Assembly: GCF_004310325.1 (NCBI RefSeq) | Contig: NZ_SIRT01000009.1 | Span: 1-64,000, forward strand | Reading direction: 5' to 3' | From: Hyunsoonleella flava | GTDB taxonomy: Bacteria > Bacteroidota > Bacteroidia > Flavobacteriales > Flavobacteriaceae | DNA length: 64,000 nucleotides | Part shown: one piece after another, positions 51,958 to 62,195 of the stretch | Numbering within the stretch: position 1 is the first letter of the stretch | Layout of the letters: every line of letters starts with the position of its first letter | The notes under the pieces: generated by a model | What the model was told of the DNA's origin: nothing | The model's database searches: none | What the model saw: only the letters and a program-made list of their open reading frames with translations | Position numbers and translations under genes: made by a program

Positions 51958-54066
51958 ATGCAAAGTTTTAGAACAGAAATAGAAAATCCAGTTGTTGAAA
52001 AGGATATCATTGAATTAGCGAATAAAATTGAGCTTTTTCACAATGGGAAAATAGACGAAGAGAAATTTAGAAGCTTGCGTTTAGCACGTGGGGTGTACGG
52101 TCAGCGTCAAGAGGGTGTGCAAATGATTCGTATTAAATTGCCTTACGGAAAAGTAAAAAGCAATCAGTTACACCGAATTTCTGATGTTTCTGATGAATAT
52201 TCAAGAGGAAGATTACACATTACCACACGCCAAGATATTCAAATTCACTATGTGGATTTAAACCGTACACCTGAGCTTTGGGCGGAATTGGAGCGCGACG
52301 ACGTAACCCTTCGTGAAGCTTGTGGTAATACAGTTAGAAACGTAACAGCTTCTGAAACTGCGGGTATTGATATAAACGAGCCGTTTGATGTGTCACCTTA
52401 TGCAGATGCACTGTACAAGTTCTTTTTGCGTAATCCAATTTGTCAGGAAATGGGGCGTAAATTCAAGGTGTCTTTTTCGTCTTCAGATGAAGATACAGGA
52501 TTGTCGTACATGCACGATTTAGGTTTTATAGCTAAAATCAAAGATGGAGTTCGCGGGTTTAAGGTGATGATTGGTGGCGGATTGGGTTCGCAACCTCGTC
52601 ATGCCGATGTGTTGTACGAGTTTTTGGAAACAGATAAAATCATTCCAGTAATGGAAGGTGTTTTAAGGATTTTTGACCGTCATGGTGAGCGTAAAAGTCG
52701 CGCCAAAGCAAGAATGAAATTCTTAATCAAAGATATAGGTTTAGATGCGTTTAAGGAGTTAGTAGAAGCTGAACAAAATGCGATTGAATTAAAGTCAGTA
52801 GCCATTGATGCTGATACTTACGAAGCGTCAACGCCGGCAGAAATAGCTGAAATTCCGACAGTAGAAATTAAAGACCAGCAAGCCTTCGAAACTTGGAAGG
52901 CTACCAACTTAATTCCTCAAAAGCAGGAAGGTTATGTGGCTATCGGAATCAAAGTGCTGTTAGGTGATTTCTATACGGATAAAGCAAGGTTGTTAGCAGA
53001 TTTGGTGGAGAATTACGCAGCAGGAGAAATTCGTTTGTCTTTGCGCCAAAATATCGTCATTCCTTTTGTAAAAAGGGAATTGGTACCATTTTTCTACTCA
53101 GAATTAGAAAAATTAGGATTTGTTGAAGCCGGTTATAACAAAGCCGTAGATATAACGGCATGCCCAGGAACTGACACCTGTAATTTGGGTATTGCAAGCA
53201 GTACAGGAATTGCAGATGAATTAGAACGCGTGATTAAAGCGGAATATCCACAATATTTAAAAAACGAAGATTTAGTAATTAAAATCAGTGGTTGTATGAA
53301 TGCCTGTGGGCAACACAATATGGCAAATATTGGATTTCAAGGAATGTCGGTTCGTACACCAGATAAGTTGGTGGCACCTGCTTTACAGGTATTGCTTGGT
53401 GGTGGAAATTTAGGCGATGGTAACGGTGTTTTTGCAGACAAGGTTGTAAAAGTGCCAAGTAGAAGAGGTCCTGAAGCGTTGCGTCGTATTTTAGATGATT
53501 ACGAAGCTAATTCCAACGGAGAATTATTTGTGGACTACTACAAGGAAAAAGGAGAAAAATATTTTTATGATATTCTTCAAGATTTACAAGATGTATCTAA
53601 TTTGACTGAGTTAGATTTTATTGATTGGGGAACTGAGGAAAAATATGTAAAAGAAATTGGTATTGGTGAATGTGCAGGAGTGGTGATTGATTTAGTAGCA
53701 ACATTATTCTTAGAGAGTGATGAAAAAATAGAAAATGCTAAGGCATCCGTTGCAAATAGCGTGTATTCTGGAGCTATTTATCATGCCTATAGTTCTATGG
53801 TCAATACTGCAAAGGCGTTATTGACTGCAGAGAAAAAGAAAACCAACAGTCATTCAAATATTATTACACAATTTGATGAGGTTTTTGTTTCTACTGGTAT
53901 AATAGAATTAACAGATAGCTTTGCTAATATTGTGTATCAAATCAATAAATTTGCACCTTCAAGAGAGTTTGCTTTAAATTACATAGAAGGTGCCAGTCAA
54001 TTTTTGCAAAGTGCCAGAGTGTATAGAGAATTAGAGCTAAGTGCCGCTCAAAAAAAGGCGGTTTAA
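51958..54066 (+). CDS. Assimilatory sulfite (nitrite) reductase with C-terminal extra domain
   Basis: Siroheme-iron-sulfur reductase taking sulfite to sulfide. The 702-residue protein has the two ferredoxin-like halves (RLARGVYGQRQEGVQMIRIK near 41) and cluster/siroheme cysteines in TACPGTDTCNLG (C402, C408) and SGCMNACGQH (C446, C450). After about residue 555 there is an unusual helical extension of about 150 residues (SGAIYHAYSSMVNTAKALL) resembling HEPN-type domains. Siroheme and reductase genes follow directly, so sulfite is the expected substrate although nitrite is possible. Confidence 0.88.
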   Translation: MQSFRTEIENPVVEKDIIELANKIELFHNGKIDEEKFRSLRLARGVYGQRQEGVQMIRIKLPYGKVKSNQLHRISDVSDEYSRGRLHITTRQDIQIHYVDLNRTPELWAELERDDVTLREACGNTVRNVTASETAGIDINEPFDVSPYADALYKFFLRNPICQEMGRKFKVSFSSSDEDTGLSYMHDLGFIAKIKDGVRGFKVMIGGGLGSQPRHADVLYEFLETDKIIPVMEGVLRIFDRHGERKSRAKARMKFLIKDIGLDAFKELVEAEQNAIELKSVAIDADTYEASTPAEIAEIPTVEIKDQQAFETWKATNLIPQKQEGYVAIGIKVLLGDFYTDKARLLADLVENYAAGEIRLSLRQNIVIPFVKRELVPFFYSELEKLGFVEAGYNKAVDITACPGTDTCNLGIASSTGIADELERVIKAEYPQYLKNEDLVIKISGCMNACGQHNMANIGFQGMSVRTPDKLVAPALQVLLGGGNLGDGNGVFADKVVKVPSRRGPEALRRILDDYEANSNGELFVDYYKEKGEKYFYDILQDLQDVSNLTELDFIDWGTEEKYVKEIGIGECAGVVIDLVATLFLESDEKIENAKASVANSVYSGAIYHAYSSMVNTAKALLTAEKKKTNSHSNIITQFDEVFVSTGIIELTDSFANIVYQINKFAPSREFALNYIEGASQFLQSARVYRELELSAAQKKAV

Positions 54067-54075
54067 GAAATCGAA

Positions 54076-54837
54076 ATGAGTATTAAAACCCCAAAATTAA
54101 CGGTTGTTGGTGCTGGCCCAGGTGATGAGGAATTAATCACTTTAAAAGCGATTAAAGCTATCGAATCCGCTGATGTCATTCTATATGATGCACTGATCAA
54201 CGAATCTTTATTAAACTATGCTTCGGAAGATGCCGAACTTATTTTTGTGGGGAAACGCAAGGGGTGTTATGCATTTCAACAAGAACAAATCAATGAGTTG
54301 ATTGTTGCAAAAGCCAAAGAAAAAGGACATGTAGTACGATTAAAGGGAGGTGATCCATTTATTTTTGGAAGGGGTGCTGAGGAGATTGATTATGTAAGAC
54401 AGTTCGGCTTGGAAACCTTTGTGGTGCCTGGGATTTCATCGTCTGTGGCGGTACCGGCCTATCAAGGTATTCCGTTAACAAAACGCGGTGCGTCTGAAAG
54501 TTTTTGGGTCATTACAGGAACCACAAAACAGCATAAATTGTCGGCAGATGTAGCCTTAGCGGCCAAATCCACTGCGACGGTTGTGATATTGATGGGTATG
54601 GGTAAATTGGCTGAAATTGTAAATATTTTTTCTAAAGAAGGAAAAGAAGATACCGCAGTGGCAATCATTCAAAATGGAACAAGAGATAACGAAAATGTTG
54701 GCATTGGAACCATCAATACTATTGAAAAAATAGTTGAGGAAAAGCAATTAGCAAACCCTGCAATTATAATCATAGGCGATGTGGTTAAGGAAAGAGCAGT
54801 GTTAAGTTCTATATATAGTGAAGTGGCAAAGGTATAA
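54076..54837 (+). CDS. cobA: Uroporphyrinogen-III C-methyltransferase
   Basis: SAM-dependent methylation of uroporphyrinogen III to precorrin-2 for siroheme. The 253-residue protein opens LTVVGAGPGDEELITLKAIKAI and has VRLKGGDPFIFGRGAEE near 92 and VVPGISSSVAVPAYQGIPLT near 117. Follows the siroheme-using reductase by 9 bases. Confidence 0.95.
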   Translation: MSIKTPKLTVVGAGPGDEELITLKAIKAIESADVILYDALINESLLNYASEDAELIFVGKRKGCYAFQQEQINELIVAKAKEKGHVVRLKGGDPFIFGRGAEEIDYVRQFGLETFVVPGISSSVAVPAYQGIPLTKRGASESFWVITGTTKQHKLSADVALAAKSTATVVILMGMGKLAEIVNIFSKEGKEDTAVAIIQNGTRDNENVGIGTINTIEKIVEEKQLANPAIIIIGDVVKERAVLSSIYSEVAKV

Positions 54838-55425
54838 ATGATGGAACGCAATAATTTATATCCTATTTTTCTAAAAGCACGAAGCCTGAATGTATTGATT
54901 GTTGGAGGGGGAAACGTAGCCGAAGAAAAACTAACGTTCTTATTAAAATCGAGTCCAGATGCGCATATAACTATGGTATCACCAATGTTTCGTGGAGGTA
55001 CTATAGAACTTGCCAAGAAAGGTTGTGTAACATTGGTTGACGATGTTTACAAAAAAAAGTATTTAATTGGCAAGCATATGGTTGTAGCTACGACTGATGT
55101 GCCAGAAGTCAATGTTCAAGTTTGGAAAGATTGTAGAGCCGAGGCAAAATTGGTTAATGTAGCAGATAATCCACCGTACTGCGATTTTTATATGGGAGGT
55201 ATTGTAACAAAAGGCAATGTGAAAGTCGCTATTTCAACTAACGGAAAGTCGCCAACAACGGCTAAACGCTTGCGGCAATTTTTTGAGGAAGTCATTCCTG
55301 AGAATATTGACGATTTAGTAAAGAATTTAAACGAATATAGAAAAACGATAAAAGGAGATTTCGAAGAAAAAGTGGAAACACTAAACGAATTCACTAAAGG
55401 ATTAATACAAAAAAGAGAATCATAA
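54838..55425 (+). CDS. cysG: Precorrin-2 dehydrogenase / sirohydrochlorin ferrochelatase
   Basis: Completes siroheme from precorrin-2. The 195-residue protein is the N-terminal CysG half (Met8p/SirC type): NAD fold VLIVGGGNVAEEKLTFLLKS (residues 19-38) and VNVADNPPYCDFYMGGIVTKG near 106. It starts on the base after the cobA stop, with two possible ATGs (54838 and 54841). CobA and this protein together replace the fused E. coli CysG. Confidence 0.92.
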   Translation: MMERNNLYPIFLKARSLNVLIVGGGNVAEEKLTFLLKSSPDAHITMVSPMFRGGTIELAKKGCVTLVDDVYKKKYLIGKHMVVATTDVPEVNVQVWKDCRAEAKLVNVADNPPYCDFYMGGIVTKGNVKVAISTNGKSPTTAKRLRQFFEEVIPENIDDLVKNLNEYRKTIKGDFEEKVETLNEFTKGLIQKRES

Positions 55426-55426
55426 A

Positions 55427-56482
55427 ATGATTAAGACGGATATACTAATCATAGGGGCAGGACCAACAGGATTATTCACTGTTTTTGAAGCAGGATTATT
55501 GAAATTGAAATGTCATTTAATTGATGCATTACCACAACCAGGTGGGCAGTGTTCTGAGATTTATCCCAAAAAACCTATCTATGATATTCCTGGGTTTCCA
55601 GAAATTCTTGCTGGGGATTTAACAAGAAATCTGTTAGAGCAAGGAAAACAATTCGAGCCAGGGTTTACCTTAGGGGAAAGAGCAGATACTATCGAAAAAC
55701 AAGAGGATGGAACGTTTATAGTGACGACCAATAAAGGGACAAAACATCACGCACCTGTTGTTGCAATAGCTAGTGGCTTGGGGAGTTTTGAACCTAGAAA
55801 ACCAGCTATTGATGCCTTGGCTGATTACGAGGATAAAGGTGTTGAGTATATTATTAAAGAGCCAGAAATGTACCGTGATAAAAATGTGGTTATTGCTGGT
55901 GGTGGAGATTCTGCTTTGGATTGGAGTATCTTTTTAGCCGACGTAGCAAAAAGTGTTACACTAGTCCATAGACGAAATGAATTTAGAGGGCACTTGGATT
56001 CTGTTGAAAAGGTTAGAGAGCTTAAAAATGAAGGTAAAATTACTTTGATTACACCAGCTGAAGTTACTAACATTCTTGGAGATGGTAAGGTTGAGGCCAT
56101 TGAAATAACTAAAAAAGATGAAGCGCCGATTACTTTAGAAACAGATCATTTCATTCCGTTATTTGGGTTGTCACCTAAATTGGGACCAATTGCAAACTGG
56201 GGCTTAGAGATTGAAAAGAATGCTATAAAAGTGAATAATGCTTTAGATTATCAAACTAATATTCCAGGTATATTTGCCATTGGTGATGGTAACTATTACC
56301 CAGGAAAATTAAAACTGATACTTTGCGGTTTTCATGAAGCCACTATTATGTGTCAAGCGGCATATAAAATTATAAATCCTGGTAAGAAATTTGTGTTAAA
56401 GTACACCACGGTTTCTGGTATTGATGGATTTGATGGTACAAGAAAAGAAGCACCAAAAGCGGTGGTACAAGCTATAAATTAG
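55427..56482 (+). CDS. Ferredoxin/flavodoxin-NADP reductase, thioredoxin-reductase-like
   Basis: FAD protein of 351 residues with GAGPTGLFTVFEAGLL (10-25), QPGGQCSEIYPKKPIYDIPG (about 37-56) and the NADP fold VVIAGGGDSALDWSI near 155. The CxxC of true thioredoxin reductases is missing. This is the type-2 FNR form (YumC-like). Placed right after siroheme genes, it probably reduces the ferredoxin that feeds sulfite reductase (inference). Confidence 0.88.
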   Translation: MIKTDILIIGAGPTGLFTVFEAGLLKLKCHLIDALPQPGGQCSEIYPKKPIYDIPGFPEILAGDLTRNLLEQGKQFEPGFTLGERADTIEKQEDGTFIVTTNKGTKHHAPVVAIASGLGSFEPRKPAIDALADYEDKGVEYIIKEPEMYRDKNVVIAGGGDSALDWSIFLADVAKSVTLVHRRNEFRGHLDSVEKVRELKNEGKITLITPAEVTNILGDGKVEAIEITKKDEAPITLETDHFIPLFGLSPKLGPIANWGLEIEKNAIKVNNALDYQTNIPGIFAIGDGNYYPGKLKLILCGFHEATIMCQAAYKIINPGKKFVLKYTTVSGIDGFDGTRKEAPKAVVQAIN

Positions 56483-56497
56483 GTTTAGAAATGACCT

Positions 56498-56601
56498 TGG
56501 CAGGTATGCCCGCGTTAGGGATTGCAGAGAAAAGCCCACAGCCCGACGCGGGAGGTGCGAGGACTTGAAACGTAAAGCCCGACCCTTTGTGGGTAACGCC
56601 C
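56498..56601 (+). repeat. Dispersed repeat family A, copy 8
   Basis: Copy 15 bases after the reductase stop, nearly identical to copies 3 and 4: TTGGCAGGTATGCCCGCG, TTAGGGATTGCAG, CCCACAGCCCGACGCGGG, GGGTAACGCCC. Confidence 0.85.
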
Positions 56602-56623
56602 AATAAAACATATTTTTAACATG

Positions 56624-56653
56624 ATCCTGCAAGGTGTGAAAGCTTTGTAGGAT
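56624..56653 (+). repeat. Short hairpin repeat (CCTGCAAGG...CTTTGTAGG)
   Basis: ATCCTGCAAG pairs CTTTGTAGGAT with one wobble and a bulged base. The same type of element occurs inside repeat A copy 1 (about 1941-1970). Confidence 0.5.
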
Positions 56654-56719
56654 TTAATGTTTAATAAGAATGGGATTTACAGAGATAAGTTTTACTTTTA
56701 TCAACCGAAAAATCGAAAG

Positions 56720-57463
56720 ATGAAAAGCTATAATGTTTGCTTAAAAGATACGGTTAAAACCTTTACGAAACGCTTGTTTTATTCTTTGTTCGATTGTGAA
56801 CAAGAAGAGGAGCATGGTTCGTATTTAGAAAAGACCTTCTTAAAGATATTATCTGCTTTAGAGATGGAAAATGGAGCGACCATTTGGGAAAGCTTTAAAG
56901 CAGAACTTCCAGAAATAAGAAAAAAGCTAGATTTGGATGCCATTGCATTTGAAAAGAACGATCCTGCCTCACACTGTTTGCAGGAGATTTATTTGGCGTA
57001 TCCAGGATTTCATGCGATATCAGTTTACAGATTGAGTCACGCCCTTTATAAACGCGGTGTTTACATTTTACCGAGAATGATGAGCGAGTATGTGCATGGT
57101 ATAACTGGTATTGATATTCACCCAGGAGCCACTATCGGAGAGTCTTTCTATATCGATCATGGAACGGGTATTGTAATAGGTGAAACCTCAATTATAGGAA
57201 AGGATGTGAAGATTTATCAAGGGGTAACCTTAGGAGGCGTTTCTGTTTCAAAAAGTTTGGCAAAAACTAAACGCCACCCAACTATTGAAGACGGTGTGTG
57301 CATTTATGCAAATGCGACTATCTTGGGTGGAGATATTTCCATTGGAGCAAACAGTATTATTGGAGCAAACGTTTGGATTACAGAATCAGTTCCTGAAAAT
57401 TCATTAGTAACCTATCAAACAGAAATTAAAATAAGACCAAAAAAGAATGGCATACGAGAATAG
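56720..57463 (+). CDS. cysE: Serine O-acetyltransferase
   Basis: Makes O-acetylserine for cysteine synthesis. Left-handed beta-helix acetyltransferase: catalytic histidine region DIHPGATIGESFYIDHGTGI, then hexapeptide repeats and ATILGGDISIGANSIIGANV near the C-terminus. I chose the ATG at 56720 (MKSYNVCLKDTVKTFTK), giving 247 residues; an ATG at 56657 would add 21 residues of less typical sequence. It overlaps cysM by 17 bases, so the two cysteine enzymes are coupled. Confidence 0.92.
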   Translation: MKSYNVCLKDTVKTFTKRLFYSLFDCEQEEEHGSYLEKTFLKILSALEMENGATIWESFKAELPEIRKKLDLDAIAFEKNDPASHCLQEIYLAYPGFHAISVYRLSHALYKRGVYILPRMMSEYVHGITGIDIHPGATIGESFYIDHGTGIVIGETSIIGKDVKIYQGVTLGGVSVSKSLAKTKRHPTIEDGVCIYANATILGGDISIGANSIIGANVWITESVPENSLVTYQTEIKIRPKKNGIRE

Positions 57464-58337
57464 TATTATTGGTCAAATAGGAAATACGCCTTTGGTTGAA
57501 GCAACACATTTGCTTCAAAAGAAAGGGGTGCGTTTATTTTTGAAATTAGAAGGAAATAATCCTGGTGGAAGTGTAAAAGATCGACCTGCGTTTAATATGA
57601 TAAACGAAGCTTTAAAAAGAGGCGACATTAAAAAAGGCGGAACATTGGTTGAAGCAACTAGCGGAAATACTGGGATAGCTTTGGCATTTATAGCAAAGCT
57701 TTTAGGTATGAATATGGTGTTGATTATGCCTGAAAACTCCACCGAAGAACGTGTAAAAACTATGCGAGCGTATGGTGCCGAGGTGGTTTTAACACCTGCT
57801 GATATTGGGATTGAAGGGTCGCGTGATTTAGCGTTTAAACTAAGGGATGAAAAGGGCTATACATTACTGAATCAGTTTGAGAATGACGACAACTGGAAGG
57901 CTCACTATAAAACTACTGGTCCAGAAATATGGGAAGCGACTAACGGAAAGATTACACATTTTGTAGCCACCATGGGAACTACGGGTACGATTACAGGTAC
58001 TTCTAAATATTTAAAAGAAAAAAATAAGGATATCACCATAGTGGGAGCGCAACCTGCCGATGGTGCAAGAATCCCTGGTATTAGAAAATGGTCTCCAGAA
58101 TATGTGCCAAAGTTTTTTGATCCCTCTAGAGTGGATGTGGTTATTGATGTGACCGAGGAAGATGCTAAAAGAACAACAAAAAACCTTGCAAAAGAAGAAG
58201 GCGTATTTGCCGGTATGAGTAGTGGAGGTTCAGTTTATTGCGCGTTAAAGACTGCCGAAAGTATAGAAGAAGGTGTAATTGTAGCAATTATTTGCGATAG
58301 AGGCGATAGGTATTTATCATCAACATTGTTTGAATAA
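57447..58337 (+). CDS. cysM: Cysteine synthase, CysM type
   Basis: PLP enzyme replacing acetate of O-acetylserine with sulfide. The lysine is in NPGGSVKDRPA (near 43), the substrate loop TSGNTG near 70 and the phosphate loop MGTTGTITGTSKYL near 175. The 296-residue length and C-terminus IICDRGDRYLSSTLF fit CysM rather than CysK. Starts inside the 3' end of cysE. Confidence 0.94.
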   Translation: MAYENSIIGQIGNTPLVEATHLLQKKGVRLFLKLEGNNPGGSVKDRPAFNMINEALKRGDIKKGGTLVEATSGNTGIALAFIAKLLGMNMVLIMPENSTEERVKTMRAYGAEVVLTPADIGIEGSRDLAFKLRDEKGYTLLNQFENDDNWKAHYKTTGPEIWEATNGKITHFVATMGTTGTITGTSKYLKEKNKDITIVGAQPADGARIPGIRKWSPEYVPKFFDPSRVDVVIDVTEEDAKRTTKNLAKEEGVFAGMSSGGSVYCALKTAESIEEGVIVAIICDRGDRYLSSTLFE

Positions 58338-58349
58338 GAAAAAGTAAAA

Positions 58350-59369
58350 ATGGCAAACATTCAAGAAGCTTTAAAAGAGCGAATTTTGGTTTTAGATGGT
58401 GCTATGGGTACTATGCTACAAGCCTATAAATTTACAGAAGAAGACTTTAGGGGCGAGCGTTTTAAGGATTACCCAACACCATTACAGGGTAATAACGATT
58501 TGTTGTCTATTACACAGCCAGAAGCCATAAAAACAATTCACGGAAAGTATTTTGAGGTTGGGGCTGATATAGTAGAAACCAATACATTTTCTGGTACTAC
58601 CATTGCCATGGCCGATTACCAAATGGAAGATTTGGTGTATGAACTCAATTATGAGTCAGCTAGAATAGCCAAAGAAGTAGCTGATGAGTTTACCGCAAGA
58701 GAACCTCATAAACCTCGTTTTGTAGCGGGTTCTATCGGGCCAACAAATAGAACTGCTAGCATGTCGCCAGATGTAAATGACCCTGGATATCGTGCCGTGA
58801 CATTTGATGAATTGCGTATTGCATATAAACAACAAGTAGAAGCGTTGGTTGATGGTGGCGTAGATTTATTATTAGTTGAAACGGTATTTGATACCTTAAA
58901 TGCTAAAGCTGCATTATTTGCTATTGAAGAAGTAAAAGCTGAACGACATATTGATATACCAATTATGCTGAGCGGCACAATTACCGATGCTTCTGGAAGA
59001 ACTTTGTCTGGTCAAACTGCTGAGGCATTTTTAATTTCGGTATCTCACGTGCCTCTATTGTCTGTTGGTTTCAATTGCGCTTTGGGTGCTAATCTATTAC
59101 AGCCGCATTTAGAGGCGATTTCCAACAAAACGGACTTTGCTATTTCAGCACATCCTAACGCTGGTTTGCCAAATGCCTTTGGAGAATATGATGAATCGCC
59201 AGAGGAAATGGGAGCGCAAATTGAAGAGTATCTCAAAAAGAACTTAATAAATATTATAGGAGGATGCTGTGGTACGAGTCCAGAGCATATAAAGGTAATT
59301 GCTGATATTGCAGCGAAATATCAACCACGGAAAGCTGTCGCCCTTAGTGCAATAGAAGGGTCTCATTAA
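58350..59369 (+). CDS. metH: Methionine synthase, homocysteine-binding module (split MetH, part 1)
   Basis: 339-residue protein equal to the N-terminal zinc-homocysteine domain of cobalamin-dependent MetH. It opens [16 protein letters not shown]; zinc cysteines are in VGFNCALG (near 235) and [11 protein letters not shown] (near 306). It is a separate chain here, followed 6 bases later by the rest of MetH. Splitting is common in Bacteroidetes. Confidence 0.95.
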   Translation: MANIQEALKERILVLDGAMGTMLQAYKFTEEDFRGERFKDYPTPLQGNNDLLSITQPEAIKTIHGKYFEVGADIVETNTFSGTTIAMADYQMEDLVYELNYESARIAKEVADEFTAREPHKPRFVAGSIGPTNRTASMSPDVNDPGYRAVTFDELRIAYKQQVEALVDGGVDLLLVETVFDTLNAKAALFAIEEVKAERHIDIPIMLSGTITDASGRTLSGQTAEAFLISVSHVPLLSVGFNCALGANLLQPHLEAISNKTDFAISAHPNAGLPNAFGEYDESPEEMGAQIEEYLKKNLINIIGGCCGTSPEHIKVIADIAAKYQPRKAVALSAIEGSH

Positions 59370-59375
59370 ATAAGG

Positions 59376-62048
59376 ATGAAAGTAAAGCAAACTAAATATA
59401 TGAAGCTGTCTGGTTTAGAACCATTGGTTTTGAACGAGAACAGCAATTTCATAAATGTAGGAGAACGCACCAATGTCGCTGGTTCAAGAAAATTTTTGCG
59501 CTTAATTAAGGAGGAGAAATTTGATGAAGCCTTAGATATTGCACGTCATCAAGTGGATGGCGGAGCTCAAATTATCGACATTAATATGGATGATGGTTTG
59601 ATTGATGGTAAAGAAGCGATGGTACGTTTCTTGAACTTGATAGCTGCCGAACCTGATATTTGCCGAGTGCCCATCATGATAGATTCCTCAAAATGGGAAA
59701 TTATCGAGGCAGGTTTGCAATTAGTGCAAGGAAAATGTGTGGTGAATTCTATTTCACTTAAAGAAGGTGAAGAAAAATTTATTTGGGAAGCTACTCAAAT
59801 TAAACGTTATGGTGCTGCTGTTATTGTAATGGCTTTTGATGAGGTAGGACAAGCGGATAATTACGAGCGCAGAATTGAAATAGCAAAACGCTCTTATGAT
59901 ATTCTGGTGAACAAAGTTGGCTTTCCTGCTGAAGATATTATTTTCGATTTAAACATATTCCCCGTAGCTACTGGGATGGAAGAGCATCGCAGAAATGCGA
60001 TTGATTTTATTGAAGCTACAAAATGGGTTCGTGAAAATCTGGAAAATGTAAGCGTAAGTGGTGGTGTGAGTAACGTATCGTTCTCATTTAGAGGAAATAA
60101 TGTGGTGCGCGAAGCGATGCACTCTGTTTTTTTATATTATGCCATCCAGAATGGAATGAATATGGGTATTGTAAATCCCGCGATGTTAGAGGTATATGAT
60201 GATATCCCTAAGGATTTGTTGGAGCATGTTGAAGATGTAATTCTAGACAGGCGCGATGATGCTACCGAACGTTTATTAGACTTTGCCGAAACCGTAAAAG
60301 GTTCAAAAAAAGAAAAAACGGTGGATTTATCTTGGCGTGAAGGTGCTTTACAAGATAGAATTACACATGCCTTAGTGAAAGGTATTGATGCATTTATTAT
60401 TGAAGACGTAGAGCAAGCGCGACAAGAGGCTGCTAAACCTATTGAGGTGATTGAGGGCCACTTAATGATTGGCATGAATGTAGTGGGTGATTTGTTTGGT
60501 GCAGGGAAAATGTTTTTGCCTCAGGTGGTAAAATCAGCACGTGTGATGAAAAAGGCGGTAGCGTATTTAAATCCGTTTATTGAAGCTGAGAAATCTGATA
60601 AATCAGAGCCAGTTGGGAAAATATTGATGGCGACCGTTAAAGGTGATGTACATGATATCGGTAAAAATATTGTAAGTGTGGTATTGGCCTGCAATAACTA
60701 CGAAATAGTTGATTTAGGCGTGATGGTGCCACCAGAAAAAATAATACAAACGGCTATTGAAGAGCGCGTAGATGCTATTGGATTGTCTGGATTGATTACA
60801 CCTTCTTTAGATGAAATGGTGTATTTGGCAAAAGAAATGCAAAACAAAAATTTTGAAGTACCGCTTTTAATTGGTGGTGCTACCACATCAAAAGCGCATA
60901 CTGCAGTTAAGATTGATACGCAATACGAAAATGCTGTAGTACATGTAAACGATGCATCAAGAGCTGTAACCGTTGTTGGTGATTTGCTAAATAAGAAAAC
61001 ATCAAACGCTTATGTAGCGAAGATGAAGGCAGATTATGATGAATTCCGTACTAAGTTTTTAAAACGTGGTAAAGAGAAATCATATATTTCGATTGAAGCC
61101 GCTAGAAACAAAAAATATAAAATTGATTGGGAAACTTCTGAAATTGTAAAGCCCAAAGAAATGGGTGTGCAAATTTTGAAACAATTAAGTTTAAAAGAAT
61201 TATTGCCATTTATTGATTGGAGTCCGTTTTTTAGAAGTTGGGATTTACATGGTAAATACCCTGATATTTTAAACGATGATGTAGTTGGTGAGCAAGCCAC
61301 ACAATTATATGATGATGCACAAGAAATGATTCAGCAAATTATTGCGAAACAGTCGTTAAAACCAAAGGCTGTTTTTGGATTATTTGAAGCGAATTCCATT
61401 AATGAAGATGATATTTCAGTTCAGAAAAAAGGTGAAGAAATTGCTGTGTTTAGAACCTTACGTCAGCAATTGAAAAAGCGAGAAGGAGTTCCTAACCATG
61501 CTTTAGCTGATTTTGTTGCACCAAAAACTTCTGGTAAAACAGATTATATAGGTGCGTTTTGTGTTGGTATTTTTGGTGCTCAAGAATTGGCCGAAAGTTA
61601 TAAAGCAAAAGACGACGATTACAATGCGATTATGGTGCAAGCTATAGCAGACCGTTTTGCTGAGGCGTTTGCTGAGTATTTACATAAGCAAGTACGAACC
61701 AAACATTGGGGCTATGCTGCTGATGAAGATTTAAGCAATGCCGAATTGATAAAAGAGAGTTATAAAGGGGTTCGTCCTGCACCAGGGTATCCTGCGTGCC
61801 CTGACCATTTGGAAAAGGAAACCATTTGGGAGTTATTAGAGGTTGAAAAATTAATTGGAGTAACCTTAACCGAAAGTTTAGCCATGTGGCCAGCAGCTGC
61901 CGTTTCGGGGTATTATTTTGCAAATAAAGAGTCGAAATATTTTGGTTTGGGTAAAATTACCGATGACCAAGTAACTGATTATGCTGAAAGAAAAGGCATT
62001 ACCAAAGAGAAAGCTAGAAAGTGGCTGCACCCGAATTTGGCGGAGTAA
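59376..62048 (+). CDS. metH: Methionine synthase, folate/cobalamin/activation modules (split MetH, part 2)
   Basis: 890-residue remainder of MetH. Order: pterin-binding barrel ([16 protein letters not shown] near 25), cobalamin cap, B12 Rossmann domain with the cobalt ligand in [12 protein letters not shown] (near 424), and the SAM-binding reactivation domain ([12 protein letters not shown], then [19 protein letters not shown] near 807). All modules except the homocysteine one are intact. The last codons (NLAE then TAA) fall in the TTGGCGG edge of repeat copy 9. Confidence 0.95.
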   Translation: MKVKQTKYMKLSGLEPLVLNENSNFINVGERTNVAGSRKFLRLIKEEKFDEALDIARHQVDGGAQIIDINMDDGLIDGKEAMVRFLNLIAAEPDICRVPIMIDSSKWEIIEAGLQLVQGKCVVNSISLKEGEEKFIWEATQIKRYGAAVIVMAFDEVGQADNYERRIEIAKRSYDILVNKVGFPAEDIIFDLNIFPVATGMEEHRRNAIDFIEATKWVRENLENVSVSGGVSNVSFSFRGNNVVREAMHSVFLYYAIQNGMNMGIVNPAMLEVYDDIPKDLLEHVEDVILDRRDDATERLLDFAETVKGSKKEKTVDLSWREGALQDRITHALVKGIDAFIIEDVEQARQEAAKPIEVIEGHLMIGMNVVGDLFGAGKMFLPQVVKSARVMKKAVAYLNPFIEAEKSDKSEPVGKILMATVKGDVHDIGKNIVSVVLACNNYEIVDLGVMVPPEKIIQTAIEERVDAIGLSGLITPSLDEMVYLAKEMQNKNFEVPLLIGGATTSKAHTAVKIDTQYENAVVHVNDASRAVTVVGDLLNKKTSNAYVAKMKADYDEFRTKFLKRGKEKSYISIEAARNKKYKIDWETSEIVKPKEMGVQILKQLSLKELLPFIDWSPFFRSWDLHGKYPDILNDDVVGEQATQLYDDAQEMIQQIIAKQSLKPKAVFGLFEANSINEDDISVQKKGEEIAVFRTLRQQLKKREGVPNHALADFVAPKTSGKTDYIGAFCVGIFGAQELAESYKAKDDDYNAIMVQAIADRFAEAFAEYLHKQVRTKHWGYAADEDLSNAELIKESYKGVRPAPGYPACPDHLEKETIWELLEVEKLIGVTLTESLAMWPAAAVSGYYFANKESKYFGLGKITDDQVTDYAERKGITKEKARKWLHPNLAE

Positions 62049-62135
62049 CCCGCGTTAGGGATTGAACGGCATGTTTGAAATCCCCGACGCAGGAGGGATT
62101 GAGTAGTGAAAGCCCGACCCGACAGGGGAACGCCC
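62035..62135 (+). repeat. Dispersed repeat family A, copy 9
   Basis: Copy overlapping the metH stop codon at its left edge. Reads TTTGGCGGAGTAACCCGCG, TTAGGGATTG, CCCCGACGCAGGAGGG, GAAAGCCCGACCC and ends GGGAACGCCC. Its body (ATTGAGTAGTGAAAGCC) resembles copies 1 and 2. Confidence 0.82.
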
Positions 62136-62160
62136 AAAAAATAAAAATAATAATGAAGAG

Positions 62161-62182
62161 ATTCCCGCCACCATGGGAATGA
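62161..62182 (+). repeat. Dispersed repeat family C, short copy
   Basis: ATTCCC (62161-62166) and GGGAAT (62175-62180), ending AATGAC, related to the copy at 31182 in inverse order. Confidence 0.5.
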
Positions 62183-62195
62183 CAAGAAAAGATAA

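Noticed and set aside
55427-56482. Thioredoxin reductase
   Set aside because: The redox CxxC motif is absent; the layout fits ferredoxin/flavodoxin-NADP reductase of the YumC type.
1827-62135. CRISPR array as explanation of the repeated elements
   Set aside because: Copies are 5-20 kb apart, differ in length and orientation, and have no regular spacers or cas genes.
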